64,000 nucleotides of DNA from Immundisolibacterales bacterium (GTDB lineage Bacteria > Pseudomonadota > Gammaproteobacteria > HK1), in the NCBI GenBank assembly GCA_026712715.1, contig JAPOPW010000001.1, forward strand, positions 1 to 64,000. Direction: 5' to 3'. A program made the position numbers and the translations under genes. Positions 17,156 through 26,310 of the stretch are shown here, one piece after another (within the stretch, counting starts at the first letter, position 1; each line of letters starts with the position of its first letter). The notes beneath the pieces are model-generated. The model was given only the letters and a program-made list of their open reading frames with translations, was not told the origin of the DNA and searched no databases.

Positions 17156-18121
17156 TCAGGAGCGCGTGCCGGCGGCTTCCTCGCGGCGGGCGCCGGCGCG
17201 CTCCGCCGGCCGGCGCTCCGGTCGGGGTGGGGGCGGCGCGTCGAACACCACGTTCGACGCGCCGGTATAGACGAGGAAGTGGCGGGCCTTGGCGCGCGCG
17301 ATCATCGTCACTCCGGTGATCTCGGCGAGCTCGAGGCCCATGTGGGTGACCCCGGAGCGCGACAGCAGCACCGGGATGCCCATCTGGGTGACCTTCATCA
17401 CGATCTCGGAGGTGAGCCGCCCGGTGGTGTAGAAGATCTTGTCTTCCCCGACGGTTTCGTCCAGCCACATCTGCCCCGCGATCGCGTCCGCCGCATTGTG
17501 GCGGCCGACGTCCTCGACGAAGCTGAGGATCCGGGTCCCCTGGCAGAGCGCGCAGCCGTGCACCGCGCCCGCCTGGCGATAGATCTCGTTGTAGGCGCCG
17601 ATCTCGCGGAGCAGGTCGTACACGAGCGATTGCCGGACCTCGACCTGCGGCACCTTCGAGTCGTAAATCATGTCGATCGTGCAACTGAACACCGTCCCCT
17701 GGCCGCAGCCGGTGGTCACCGTCCGCCGCGCGAGCTTCTCCTCGAGGTCCGCGATTCCGTTCCCGGCGAAGGTGCGCACGTGGACCGTCTCGAAGTCCCA
17801 GTCGACCTCCACCGATTCCACGTCGCGGAGCCGCTCGACGAGCCGCTGGTTGCGCAGGTACCCGAGGGCGAGCGCCTCGGGGTGGGTCCCGAGGGTCATC
17901 AGGGTGACGATCTCCCGGTCGTCCACCTTGAGGGTGAGCGGCGACTCGCCCGCGACGTGGGCCGGGCGCGGGGTTCCGTACTCGTCGACGACCGTGATCT
18001 CGTGCGTGGGGGCGAGTCCGGCCTCGGTCATCCGCGGTCGCCAGGGCGCGCCGCCCCCGGGCTCCGGGCCGGCCGCCGCCCGGGGCGGATCCATCTCCGC
18101 GAGCGTGCTCACGGCGCGCAT
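17156..18121 (-). CDS. fdhD: Formate dehydrogenase accessory sulfurtransferase FdhD
   Basis: Delivers sulfur from IscS to the molybdenum of formate dehydrogenases. About 321 residues. Recognisable blocks: 'PLTLKVDDREIVTLMTLGTH', 'ALGYLRNQRLVERL', 'FVEDVGRHNAADAIAG', 'FYTTGRLTSEIVMKVTQMGI' and 'LSRSGVTHMGLELAEITGVT'. The sulfur-transfer loop reads 'TTGCGQGT': the first Cys of the usual CXXC is present, but the second is not, although 'GCALCQG' occurs later. The C-terminus is a proline/arginine-rich tail. ATG 18121 overlaps the moeA end by 13 bp; later in-frame ATGs (for example before 'TEAGLAPTHEI') are possible. No formate dehydrogenase gene lies in the window. Confidence 0.9.
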   Translation of the reverse strand: MRAVSTLAEMDPPRAAAGPEPGGGAPWRPRMTEAGLAPTHEITVVDEYGTPRPAHVAGESPLTLKVDDREIVTLMTLGTHPEALALGYLRNQRLVERLRDVESVEVDWDFETVHVRTFAGNGIADLEEKLARRTVTTGCGQGTVFSCTIDMIYDSKVPQVEVRQSLVYDLLREIGAYNEIYRQAGAVHGCALCQGTRILSFVEDVGRHNAADAIAGQMWLDETVGEDKIFYTTGRLTSEIVMKVTQMGIPVLLSRSGVTHMGLELAEITGVTMIARAKARHFLVYTGASNVVFDAPPPPRPERRPAERAGARREEAAGTRS

Positions 18122-19404
18122 CCGGTGACGCCGCCGAAGGGCTCGACGTCCACCTCGCGGCCCGGCTCCACCCCTTCGCTCTCGAGCGGCAGCACGATGA
18201 AGCAGTTCGCTTCGTGCATCGAGCTCAGGATGCCGGAGCCCTGCCCGCCGGTGCTGCGCACGGTGAGTCGGCCGGTCTCGTCGTATGCGAGCACCCCGCG
18301 CTGGAACTCGACCCGTCCCGGGCGCTTGCGAAGCCGGGAGGCGCTCGGCACCCGGAACCGGACCGGCGAAGCCGCGGGCTCTCCCATCATCCGGCGAAGG
18401 GCCGGCTGGACGAACTGGTAGAACGTGACCATCACGGAGACCGGGTTGCCGGGCAGGCCGAAGAAGAGCGCGTCGCCCACCCGGCCGAACGCGAGCGGGC
18501 GGCCGGGCTTCATGGCGATCTTCCAGAACCCCACTTCCCCGGTCTTCTCCAGCGTCTCCTTGACGAAGTCCGCCTCGCCGACCGAGACCCCGCCCGAGGT
18601 GACGATCGCGTCGGCGGCCGCCGCGGCTTCCCGGAATGCCCGCTCGACGTCCTCGCGTACGTCGCGCACCACCCCGAGGTCCAGCACTTCGGCCCCGATT
18701 GCGCGCAGCATGGCGAGCAGGGTGTAGCGGTTGCTGTCGTAGACGCAGCCCGCCTCGAGCGGCTCCCCGAGCGAACGCAGCTCGTCGCCGGTGGAGAAGA
18801 ACGCGACCCGCAGCCGGCGCCGCACGCTCACCTCGACCGTGCCGAGGGAAGCGAGCACGCCGAGCTCGGCCGGACCGATCCGCTGCCCCGCGGGGAGCAC
18901 CGTCGCGCCCCGGCGGATGTCCTCGCCCGCGTCGCGCACGTTGTCGCGCGCGCGGGGCCGCTCGCTGAAGCGCACCGTGTTCGGGGGGCCGGGCTGCGTC
19001 TTCTCCTGGATGACGACGGAGTCCGTGCCGGCCGGCATGACCGCTCCGGTCATGATGCGCACGCATTCCCCGGGACCGACCGGATCGGGGAAGGGACGCC
19101 CGGCCCATGCGGTTCCGAGCACCCGGAGCGCCACCGGGAGGTCGCCCCCGGTGTCGGCGGCGCGAACCGCGTAACCGTCCATGGCCGAATTGTCGTGGGA
19201 GGGCACGTCGAGCGGGGAGCGCACCGACTCGGCCAGCACCCGGCCCAGGGCCTCGCGGATCGCCACCCGTTCGACCCCCGCGACCGGGGCGGCAAGCGCC
19301 CGGATCCGCTCCAGGGCCTGCTCCACGAGGAGCGAGGACGGGTCGAAGTCGTCCATGCAGGACGGGTCCAGGGGCGCGATCGGGGCGGCGAGAGGGTTCT
19401 GCAT
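18109..19404 (-). CDS. moeA: Molybdopterin molybdenumtransferase MoeA
   Basis: Inserts molybdenum into adenylated molybdopterin. About 431 residues, the usual MoeA length. Motifs: 'DVPSHDNSAMDGYAVRAADT' in domain III, 'CVRIMTGAVMPAGTDSVVIQ', 'VRDAGEDIRRGATVLPAG', 'FFSTGDELRSLG', 'YDSNRYTLLAML', 'IVTSGGVSVGEADFVKETLE' and 'ALFFGLPGNPVSVMVTFYQF'. The start ATG 19404 is supported by GAGGTGG about 7 nt upstream. It begins 11 bp after the mobA-mobB fusion ends and overlaps fdhD, so these genes form an operon. Confidence 0.95.
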   Translation of the reverse strand: MQNPLAAPIAPLDPSCMDDFDPSSLLVEQALERIRALAAPVAGVERVAIREALGRVLAESVRSPLDVPSHDNSAMDGYAVRAADTGGDLPVALRVLGTAWAGRPFPDPVGPGECVRIMTGAVMPAGTDSVVIQEKTQPGPPNTVRFSERPRARDNVRDAGEDIRRGATVLPAGQRIGPAELGVLASLGTVEVSVRRRLRVAFFSTGDELRSLGEPLEAGCVYDSNRYTLLAMLRAIGAEVLDLGVVRDVREDVERAFREAAAAADAIVTSGGVSVGEADFVKETLEKTGEVGFWKIAMKPGRPLAFGRVGDALFFGLPGNPVSVMVTFYQFVQPALRRMMGEPAASPVRFRVPSASRLRKRPGRVEFQRGVLAYDETGRLTVRSTGGQGSGILSSMHEANCFIVLPLESEGVEPGREVDVEPFGGVTGCAP

Positions 19405-19415
19405 CGAAGGCCACC

Positions 19416-20720
19416 TCAGGTGGTCAGGAATCGTTCGACGATGAAACGGGCCACGCGGTCGGGCCGGTCGAGATCGAGGCGCGGGAGGGCCCGCGGGTTC
19501 GCTCGCGCGCCGCCGGCGCCGCCGGCGCCGGGCGTGGCCACCGCCACGACGAAGGGATCGTCCACGAGCACCGGAGCGTCTCCGCGGCCGACCGCGATCT
19601 TCGGGAACTCCGCGTGCTTGAAGCCCTCCACGAGCACGATGTCGACCGCAGCCCAGTCTAGCCGATCGACGAGCTCGTCCACCCTCGGCTCGCGCCCCGG
19701 CCTCGCCTCGGTCACGAGCGCCCAGCGGTGGCGGGAGGCGACGAGGGTCTGCACCGCCCCGGCCCGGCGCAGCTCGTAGCTGTCCTTGCCCGGCCGGTCC
19801 ACGTCGAACGAGTGGTGGGCATGCTTGACCGCGGCGACCCGGACCCCGGCCTCGGCGAGCGCCCGCACGACGCCGGCGGCGAGCGTCGTCTTGCCGCTCC
19901 CGCTGTAGCCCGCGAATCCCAACACGGGGGGGCGGAGGCTCGCCGTGTCGCCCCCGGTCGGGCGACGTCGTCGCGTTGTCGCCGGAGTCCTCTGCGCTTG
20001 CGCACCGGGTTCCGCACCGCTGGCCTCGTCTCCGCCCGCGCCGGTCGCCGCTCTCCCCCGCGGACGCTCCGAAGGGGGCGCGTCCGCGGGTGCGCCGGGC
20101 GCGCCGCGGCCGCTCGTCAGGCGTGTCTCGAGCTTGGCCCGGTCCGCGTCGCGGTTCACGTTGAGGAACATGTCCGGGAGGTCGGAGAAGTCGACGACTT
20201 CGGTATTCTCTTCCGCGAACCAGCGGTCGATCTTGCGTTCGCCGCGGGCGAGGAAGTCCTCGAGTCCGGCGAGCGCGGAGCGGCGCAGCAGGACGAACAC
20301 CGGGTGCATGCGTTCGCCGTCGTGCGCCACCGCGACGTTCGCGTTCCGCGCCCCAAGGGCGGCGTGCAGGCGCGGCCCGAGGGCCGGAGCCACGAGAGGC
20401 GAGTCGCAGGGCACGACGAGCACGAGCTCGGTCTCGGCGGCGGCGAGGGCGCTCGCCATTCCCGCGAGCGGTCCCTGGTAGCCGTCCAGCCGGTCCCGAA
20501 TGACGGGATGCCCGTAGCGGGCGTAGCGATCGACGCTGCGGTTGGCGTTGATCGCCATCGCCCCGGCCTGCGGCCCGAGGGCGGCGAGGACGTGCTCGAC
20601 CATCGCCCGGCCCGCCACCTCGACGAGTCCCTTGTCGACGCCCCCCATCCGGGAGCCACGTCCGCCGGCCAGGACCACCCCGGTGACCGCGTCGCGGGGA
20701 TAGGGGAGGGGAGCGCTCAC
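19416..20720 (-). CDS. mobAB: MobA-MobB fusion: molybdenum cofactor guanylyltransferase plus GTP-binding adaptor
   Basis: A 434-residue two-domain protein. The N-terminal part (about 1-200) is MobA: 'GVVLAGGRGSRMGGVDKGLV' is the nucleotidyltransferase signature, followed by 'VVPCDSPLVAP' and 'ERMHPVFVLLRRSAL'. It attaches GMP to molybdopterin to give the MGD cofactor. A linker of about 60 residues rich in Ala, Pro, Gly and Arg follows. The C-terminal part is MobB: Walker A 'GFAGYSGSGKTTLA', 'VAAVKHAHHSFDVDRPGKDS' and 'DIVLVEGFKHAEFPKIAVGR'. The fusion order is MobA then MobB. It needs MGD-type enzymes such as formate dehydrogenase as end users, which fits fdhD next door. Confidence 0.94.
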   Translation of the reverse strand: MSAPLPYPRDAVTGVVLAGGRGSRMGGVDKGLVEVAGRAMVEHVLAALGPQAGAMAINANRSVDRYARYGHPVIRDRLDGYQGPLAGMASALAAAETELVLVVPCDSPLVAPALGPRLHAALGARNANVAVAHDGERMHPVFVLLRRSALAGLEDFLARGERKIDRWFAEENTEVVDFSDLPDMFLNVNRDADRAKLETRLTSGRGAPGAPADAPPSERPRGRAATGAGGDEASGAEPGAQAQRTPATTRRRRPTGGDTASLRPPVLGFAGYSGSGKTTLAAGVVRALAEAGVRVAAVKHAHHSFDVDRPGKDSYELRRAGAVQTLVASRHRWALVTEARPGREPRVDELVDRLDWAAVDIVLVEGFKHAEFPKIAVGRGDAPVLVDDPFVVAVATPGAGGAGGARANPRALPRLDLDRPDRVARFIVERFLTT

Positions 20721-20816
20721 CGCGCGGCCCGAGGAGCCGGCCCCCGGACGGTCGGGACCTCGCCGAAGCGGGCGCGCGGTGCGGTGGGGGGGAGGGAGCC
20801 GGACGGGCCGGACATC

Positions 20817-21884
20817 TCAGCCTCCGATATAGGACATCTCGATGCGGGCCGCGGTCTGCGCACCGCGCGCCCCTTCGAGCGCGCGCGGCCCCGTGACCCG
20901 GGTTTCGGCGGTGCGAAGCTCCGAGTAGCGATCGTCGCGCCGGCCCCAGATGCGCGCGAGCCGGGCCCGGATCTCGTCGTCGTCGGCGCCGGAGCGCAGC
21001 ACCGCGCGAAGGTCGTGACCCGAAGTGGCGAAGAGGCAGGTATAGAGCCGCCCTTCGGCCGAGAGCCGGGCCCGCGTGCAGCCGCCGCAGAACGGCTGGC
21101 TGACCGACGAGATGACCCCGATCTCTCCCGCGCCGTCGCGGTAGCGCCAGCGCTTGGCGACCTCCCCCGGATAGTTCGCGCCGACCGGCTCGAGCGGGAA
21201 CGTCTCGTCGATCCGCCGGACGATCTCCCCCGCGGGCACCACGTCCGCGAGCTCCCAGCCGTTTGAATTGCCGACGTCCATGTACTCGATGTAGCGCACG
21301 ATGTGGCCGGTGCCCCGGAACTGCCGGGCCATGGGGACGATCTGGTCTTCGTTCCCGCCCCCCTTGACCACCATGTTCACCTTGACCGGGGCGAGATCCG
21401 CCTCGGCCGCCGCGTCGATGGCCCGCAGCACCCCGGATACCGGGAAGTTGACGTCGTTGATCCGCTTGAAGACCACGTCGTCCAGGGCATCGAGGCTGAC
21501 CGTGATGCGTCTGAGCCCCGCGGCGCGCAGCGCCCGGGCGCGCGCCGGGGTCAGCAGCGATCCGTTCGTGGTGAGGCTGAGGTCCTCGAGCCCCGGAATC
21601 GCCGCGAGCTTCTCCACCAGGGTCTCGAGCCCCCGGCGCACGAGGGGCTCGCCTCCGGTGAGCCGGATCTTGCGCACCCCCCGGTCCACGAACAGGCCGG
21701 CGAGGCGCGCGATCTCCTCGAGGCTCAGCACCTCCTTGCGGTCGAGGAAGGCGTGGTCGGCGCCGAACACCTCGCGCGGCATGCAGTAGACGCACCGGAA
21801 GTTGCACCGGTCGGTGACCGAGATGCGAAGGTCGCGGAGCGCCCGTCCGCGAGTGTCGGCGAGCACCGGGAGCTCCGGGCTCAT
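20817..21884 (-). CDS. moaA: GTP 3',8-cyclase MoaA
   Basis: Radical-SAM enzyme that, with MoaC, converts GTP to cyclic pyranopterin monophosphate. A 355-residue protein with the N-terminal cluster motif 'CNFRCVYC' (Cys 27, 31, 34), '[16 protein letters not shown]', '[10 protein letters not shown]' and the C-terminal second-cluster region '[20 protein letters not shown]'. It ends 'SYIGG', the conserved Gly-Gly tail needed for activity. The ATG overlaps the moeB stop in an ATGA, so the two are translationally coupled. moaC is not in the window. Confidence 0.96.
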   Translation of the reverse strand: MSPELPVLADTRGRALRDLRISVTDRCNFRCVYCMPREVFGADHAFLDRKEVLSLEEIARLAGLFVDRGVRKIRLTGGEPLVRRGLETLVEKLAAIPGLEDLSLTTNGSLLTPARARALRAAGLRRITVSLDALDDVVFKRINDVNFPVSGVLRAIDAAAEADLAPVKVNMVVKGGGNEDQIVPMARQFRGTGHIVRYIEYMDVGNSNGWELADVVPAGEIVRRIDETFPLEPVGANYPGEVAKRWRYRDGAGEIGVISSVSQPFCGGCTRARLSAEGRLYTCLFATSGHDLRAVLRSGADDDEIRARLARIWGRRDDRYSELRTAETRVTGPRALEGARGAQTAARIEMSYIGG

Positions 21885-22672
21885 CGCCGATCGCCGCACG
21901 CGGGGCAGCGGGGGTTGCGCCGGAGCCGGACGGTCTGCCACTCCATCCGCAGCGCGTCCAGCACGAGCACCCGGCCCTCGAGGTCCTCCCCGACGCCAAG
22001 GAGCGTCTTCACCACCTCGGTCGCCTGGACGGTGCCGATGATCCCGGCGACGGAGCCGAGCACCCCGCTGTCCGCGCAGGTGCCGGGCGGCGCCGTGACG
22101 GCGCCGTGCAGGCACTCGTAGCACGGCCCGTCCGGGCGGTCCAGGCGGAACACCGCGACCTGGCCCTCCATGCGGATGACCGCGCCGGAGACGAGCGGCC
22201 GCCCCGCATCGACGCACGCGCGGTTGAGCGCGCGCCGCGCCTCGAAGTTGTCGGTCGCCTCCACCACCACGTCGGCCGCCGCGACTTCGTCGCGGAGCGA
22301 CTCCCCGCGAAGGGCATGCGCGATCGGGTCCACCCGGACCTCCGGGTTGAGGGCGGCCAGGGTGCGCGCCGCGGACCGGACCTTGGGCTCCCCGAGCGAT
22401 GCGGTGGTGTGCACGATCTGGCGCTGCAGGTTCGAGAGATCCACCGCGTCGTGGTCGACGAGGACGAGGTGTCCCACGCCGCTCGCGGCGAGGTACATCG
22501 CGATCGGGGAGCCGAGGCCGCCCAGTCCCACGAGGAGCACCCGGGACCCCCACAGGCATTCCTGTCCCTCGACCCCGATCTCGGGCAGCATGATCTGGCG
22601 GTTGTACCGCAGGAGCTGTTCGTCGCCGAGCTCGAGGAGCGGGCGCACGGGGGCGGAAATCGCGGTGGTCAT
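21881..22672 (-). CDS. moeB: MoeB/ThiF-family adenylyltransferase
   Basis: Adenylates the C-terminus of MoaD (or a ThiS-like partner) before sulfur loading. About 263 residues. '[20 protein letters not shown]' opens the fold; '[20 protein letters not shown]' holds the ATP-binding glycines (about residues 47-66); '[20 protein letters not shown]' is the E1 signature. Zinc-binding Cys pairs are 'CYECLHG' and 'CPACGDRR'. The full-length ThiF/MoeB fold is there without a rhodanese domain. No Shine-Dalgarno precedes ATG 22672. It is coupled to moaA, which favours MoeB over ThiF. Confidence 0.92.
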   Translation of the reverse strand: MTTAISAPVRPLLELGDEQLLRYNRQIMLPEIGVEGQECLWGSRVLLVGLGGLGSPIAMYLAASGVGHLVLVDHDAVDLSNLQRQIVHTTASLGEPKVRSAARTLAALNPEVRVDPIAHALRGESLRDEVAAADVVVEATDNFEARRALNRACVDAGRPLVSGAVIRMEGQVAVFRLDRPDGPCYECLHGAVTAPPGTCADSGVLGSVAGIIGTVQATEVVKTLLGVGEDLEGRVLVLDALRMEWQTVRLRRNPRCPACGDRR

Positions 22673-22733
22673 GTCGGGAGAGCCGGGGGTGCCTGCCTCC
22701 CGTTCGATTATACGCCTGCGGTCCCGGGCATGC

Positions 22734-24041
22734 TCAGGCGCCGCCCGTTCGCGAGGGGGCCGGCGGCGGCTCCGCGACGTGTGCCCAGGACCGGTATGCG
22801 CGCGCGTGCAGGGCGACGTCGTGCACCCGCAGCACTTCCACTCCGCGTGCGGCGAGGGCGAGCGACGCGCCGAGGGTTTCCGGGTCGCGTTCGGGGGCCG
22901 GCGGTCCGCCTCCGGCAAACCACACCTTGCGCGAATGTCCGACCAGCACCCGGAAGCCCTCGGCGCGGAACCGGTCGAGCGCGGCAAACAGATCGAGGGC
23001 CTGCAGGCTGTCCTTGCCGAAGCCGATTCCGGGGTCGAAGAGGATCCGGGCCGGGTCGAGACCGTCGTCCTCCCATTCCCGGCGCCGGCGGGCGAGCCAG
23101 TCCACCAGGGTGTCCGGAGCCGGAGGCCGGGGGGGAAGCCGCCGTCCGGGGTCCGCGGGGACGCTCACGGCGTGCACCGCCACCCACTCGGCGCCGCTCT
23201 CGCGGGCAAGCCGGCGCATCCCCGTCGTGCCGAGACCGGAGACGTCGTTCACCATCTGCGCTCCGAGCACGAGCGCGCGTTCCGCGACCTCGGGATGGCG
23301 CGTGTCGACGCTCACCCCGGGGGGGAGACGAGCCCCGCGAAGATGGGCGATGACCTCGCGAAGCGGCGCCTCGAGGCGTCTCCACTCCTCCTCCGGCGAG
23401 ACCGGCCAGGCGCCTGGCCGGGTCGACTCGGCCCCGAGGTCGATCCAGTGCACGCCGGCCGCGACCTGCTCGTCCACCGCCGCGGCGAGCCGCGCCGGGT
23501 CGAACGCGCCGCCACCCGAGAACGAGTCCGGCGTGCAGTTGACGATCCCCATCCACAGGGGGATGGGCCGCACCCGGCCCGCCCACTCGAGCACGGTGGA
23601 GTCGCCGTGTCCCGGTATGGCCATCAGGGGCGCGAGATGGGCGAGGGGAGTGAGGACGAAGCTCCGCTCCCGGATCTCGGGGTGCGGAATCGTCAGCCGT
23701 TCGGTGCGGACCGTCCGGCGGCCCCAGAGCAGGATGTCGATGTCGACCGGGCGCGGCGACCACCGCGAGGCGGCGAGGTCGCGCCCCAGGCGCGTCTCGA
23801 TCGACTTGATCACGCGGTGCCAGTCGTCCGGCTCGGAGCGGGCGATCCGGGCGCGGGCGACGAGGTTGAGGTAGGGCCGGTTCCAGCTCGCCGGGGCCCC
23901 GGCCGGCAGGAGCGCGGGAGACTCGACGGTCGGCGAGGCGACGATGTCCCGCGCCCCGGCGTGCTCGAGGGCACGAAGCGCCGCCTCGAGGTGGGCGAGC
24001 CGGTCTCCGAGGTTCGATCCGAGGCCGAAGTACACTTCCAT
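22734..24041 (-). CDS. folKP: Bifunctional HPPK-DHPS (FolK-FolP fusion)
   Basis: About 435 residues carrying two consecutive folate enzymes. Residues 1 to about 165 are HPPK: 'VYFGLGSNLGDRLAHLEAAL', 'WNRPYLNLVARARI', 'RWSPRPVDIDILLWG' and 'LTIPHPEIRERSFVLTPLAH'. The rest is DHPS: 'MGIVNCTPDSFSGGG' (usually NVTPDSF), 'IDLGAESTRPGA', 'GVSVDTRHPEVAERAL', 'MVNDVSG', 'DPGIGFGKD' and 'VLVGHSRK'. The usual MH-(M/Q)G-P loop reads 'VAVHAVSVPADPG', a marked departure. HPPK-DHPS fusions are known in Francisella and some eukaryotes. The HPPK half looks standard; DHPS activity is likely but less certain. Its ATG is 22 bp from the divergent cyclo-ligase ATG. Confidence 0.9.
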   Translation of the reverse strand: MEVYFGLGSNLGDRLAHLEAALRALEHAGARDIVASPTVESPALLPAGAPASWNRPYLNLVARARIARSEPDDWHRVIKSIETRLGRDLAASRWSPRPVDIDILLWGRRTVRTERLTIPHPEIRERSFVLTPLAHLAPLMAIPGHGDSTVLEWAGRVRPIPLWMGIVNCTPDSFSGGGAFDPARLAAAVDEQVAAGVHWIDLGAESTRPGAWPVSPEEEWRRLEAPLREVIAHLRGARLPPGVSVDTRHPEVAERALVLGAQMVNDVSGLGTTGMRRLARESGAEWVAVHAVSVPADPGRRLPPRPPAPDTLVDWLARRRREWEDDGLDPARILFDPGIGFGKDSLQALDLFAALDRFRAEGFRVLVGHSRKVWFAGGGPPAPERDPETLGASLALAARGVEVLRVHDVALHARAYRSWAHVAEPPPAPSRTGGA

Positions 24042-24063
24042 GCGCGAATCTCTTGGGGGGACC

Positions 24064-24690
24064 ATGCGGACCGATACGGTGACGGACGACGAACGGCTGG
24101 CGGCCGGCAAGCGCGAGCTGCGGCGTGCCGCCGCGGCCGCGCGCAACGCGGTGCGCAATCGGGCGGAGGCCGCCGGCGCCGCGTGCGGGAATCTTAGCGC
24201 ACTGGCCTCCTACCGGTCGGCGACGACGGTGCTGTGGTACGTGAACATGCCTTCGGAGCTCGCGACCACCCGAGCGATCGAGGCCGCGCTCGCGCAAGGC
24301 CGGCGGGTGGTCGTGCCGTGGTGCGACGGCGAGGATCTCGGACTCTGGCGGCTCGAGTCGATGGGTGAGCTCGTGCCCGGCACGTGGGGCATTCCGGAGC
24401 CTCCTCCGGCCCGGCGCGACGATCCCGAACGCCGGATCGTCCCCGAGGCTCTCGACTTCGTCGTCGTCCCCGGCCTCGCCTTCGATGCCCGGGGCCGGCG
24501 CCTCGGTCACGGCAAGGGCTACTACGACCGCCTCCTGCCGCGCACCCGCGCGGTGCGGGCCGGACTGTGCTTCGACGCCCAGGTGTTCCCCGAGGTTCCG
24601 GCCGGCCCGCGCGATGCGCTGATGGACTGGCTGGTCACCGAGCGCGGGGCGCGGGCCGCCGGACCCGTCAGCGATGGGTCGGGATGCTGA
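24064..24690 (+). CDS. 5-formyltetrahydrofolate cyclo-ligase (MTHFS)
   Basis: Converts 5-formyl-THF to 5,10-methenyl-THF with ATP, recycling folate stored as the formyl form. About 208 residues. An N-terminal helix '[18 protein letters not shown]' carries the usual KxxLRxxxxxxR pattern; then '[15 protein letters not shown]', '[18 protein letters not shown]', '[20 protein letters not shown]' and '[11 protein letters not shown]', the ATP-binding signature. The start ATG 24064 follows GGGGGGA. It belongs to the family called YgfA/FAU1. The end overlaps the convergent mmsA by 23 bp. It is divergent from folKP, so two folate genes share a very short intergenic space. Confidence 0.93.
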   Translation: MRTDTVTDDERLAAGKRELRRAAAAARNAVRNRAEAAGAACGNLSALASYRSATTVLWYVNMPSELATTRAIEAALAQGRRVVVPWCDGEDLGLWRLESMGELVPGTWGIPEPPPARRDDPERRIVPEALDFVVVPGLAFDARGRRLGHGKGYYDRLLPRTRAVRAGLCFDAQVFPEVPAGPRDALMDWLVTERGARAAGPVSDGSGC

Positions 24691-26197
24691 AGTCGGCCTG
24701 CTCGCGCACTCCCGAGGGCCAGCGCTGGGTGATCGTCTTCAGCCGCGTGTAGAAACGGACGCCTTCGGGGCCGTGCATGTAGTGATCGCCGAACAGCGAC
24801 CGCTTCCATCCGCCGAAGCTGTGGAACGCGGACGGAACCGGGATCGGCACGTTCACTCCGATCATCCCGATCTTCGCCCGGGTCGTGAAGTCGCGCGCGG
24901 TGTCGCCGTCGCGGGTGAAGATCGCGGCCCCGTTCCCGTACTCGTGGTCGTTGACGAGGGTGAGCGCCTCCTCGTAGCTCTTCGCGCGCACGAGTGACAG
25001 CACCGGGCCGAAGATCTCGTCGGTGTAGATCGACATCTGCGGCTGCACCCGGTCGAAGAGGCAGCCCCCGAGGAAGAAGCCGCCGTCGGAGTCGGTACCT
25101 CCGTTCCCCCCGTTTCCGGCGGTCGTCGGGCCGACCCCGCGGCCGTCCACCACGAGCTCCGCTCCTTCCTCCACCCCGGCGTCGACATAGCCGCGGACCC
25201 GGTTGCGATGCGCGCCGGTCACGAGCGGCCCCATCTCGGCCTGCGGGTCCTCGAATCCTCCGATGTGCAGGTCGCGGACCCGCGGGGAGAGCCGCTCGAC
25301 GAGGGCGTCCGCCACGTCGTCGCCGACCGCCACCGCCACCGAGACGGCCATGCAGCGCTCTCCGGCCGAGCCGTACGCGGATCCCATCAGGGCCTCGACG
25401 GTCTGGTCGAGGTCGGCGTCGGGCATCACCACCAGGTGGTTCTTCGCGCCGCCGAGGGCCTGGACCCGCTTGCCGGCTTGCGACGCGGCCCGGTACACCC
25501 GCTCCGCGATGGGTGTCGAGCCGACGAAGCTCACCGCGTCGACTTCCGGATGGGCGATGAGCCCATCCACCGCCTCCCGGTCGCCGTGCAGGACGTTGAG
25601 CACTCCCGCGGGCAGGCCGGCCTCCACCGCGAGCTCGGCGATCCGCACCGCCGCCGAGGGATCGCGCTCGGAAGGCTTGAGGACGAAGGTGTTGCCGCAC
25701 GCGATCGCGACCGGGAACATCCACATCGGCACCATCGCGGGGAAGTTGAAGGGGGTGATCCCGACGCAGACCCCGAGCGGCTGGCGGAAGGAGTAGCTGT
25801 CGATCCCGGACGCGACCCCTTCGTTGTGCTCTCCCTTGAGCAATTGGGGGATGCCGCACGCGAACTCGACGACCTCGATCCCTCGGGTGACCGAGCCGCG
25901 GGCGTCGTCGAGGGTCTTGCCGTGCTCGGACGACACGATCCGGGCAAGCTCGTCGATATGGTCGCGGAGCTGCATCTGGTACCGGAACAGGATGCGCGCG
26001 CGGGCCGGTGGCGCAGTGGCCGCCCAGTCCGGGAAAGCCGCCCGGGCGGCGGCGACGGCGGTATCGACCTCGCTCTCCGAGGCGAGGGGTACCCGTGCCC
26101 GCACCGCGCCCGAGGCGGGGTCGAACACGTCGCCGAACCGGTTCCCGCTCGCGGCAACCCGCTCTCCGCCGACGAAGTGGTCGATGGTCGCGGTCAT
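24668..26197 (-). CDS. mmsA: CoA-acylating methylmalonate-semialdehyde dehydrogenase
   Basis: Oxidises (methyl)malonate semialdehyde to propionyl- or acetyl-CoA in valine, pyrimidine and inositol breakdown. About 509 residues of the aldehyde dehydrogenase fold: '[20 protein letters not shown]', '[14 protein letters not shown]', the MMSDH hallmark '[16 protein letters not shown]', the catalytic Cys in '[14 protein letters not shown]', and '[15 protein letters not shown]'. A Gly/Asn-rich insert, '[16 protein letters not shown]', sits where the family has a short loop before 'FFLGGCLF'. ATG 26197 has AGGAGAG upstream. Lies divergent from an AhpD-like gene. Confidence 0.94.
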   Translation of the reverse strand: MTATIDHFVGGERVAASGNRFGDVFDPASGAVRARVPLASESEVDTAVAAARAAFPDWAATAPPARARILFRYQMQLRDHIDELARIVSSEHGKTLDDARGSVTRGIEVVEFACGIPQLLKGEHNEGVASGIDSYSFRQPLGVCVGITPFNFPAMVPMWMFPVAIACGNTFVLKPSERDPSAAVRIAELAVEAGLPAGVLNVLHGDREAVDGLIAHPEVDAVSFVGSTPIAERVYRAASQAGKRVQALGGAKNHLVVMPDADLDQTVEALMGSAYGSAGERCMAVSVAVAVGDDVADALVERLSPRVRDLHIGGFEDPQAEMGPLVTGAHRNRVRGYVDAGVEEGAELVVDGRGVGPTTAGNGGNGGTDSDGGFFLGGCLFDRVQPQMSIYTDEIFGPVLSLVRAKSYEEALTLVNDHEYGNGAAIFTRDGDTARDFTTRAKIGMIGVNVPIPVPSAFHSFGGWKRSLFGDHYMHGPEGVRFYTRLKTITQRWPSGVREQADFSIPTHR

Positions 26198-26310
26198 GAG
26201 ACTCTCCTGCGGTTTGCGTCGAAGCGCGAACGATATCGCATCGTGCTCCCGTAGTGGAATCTCGCGCTTCGAAACGGCCTTGCTTTCCCCGAGGCACCGC
26301 GACCCTCGCA

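Noticed and set aside
18109-21999. A single 1296-codon frame running through moeA, mobA-mobB and moaA
   Set aside because: Only its last part (moeA, from ATG 19404) is a real protein; upstream, the true genes are in other frames and this frame gives arginine/proline-rich sequence.
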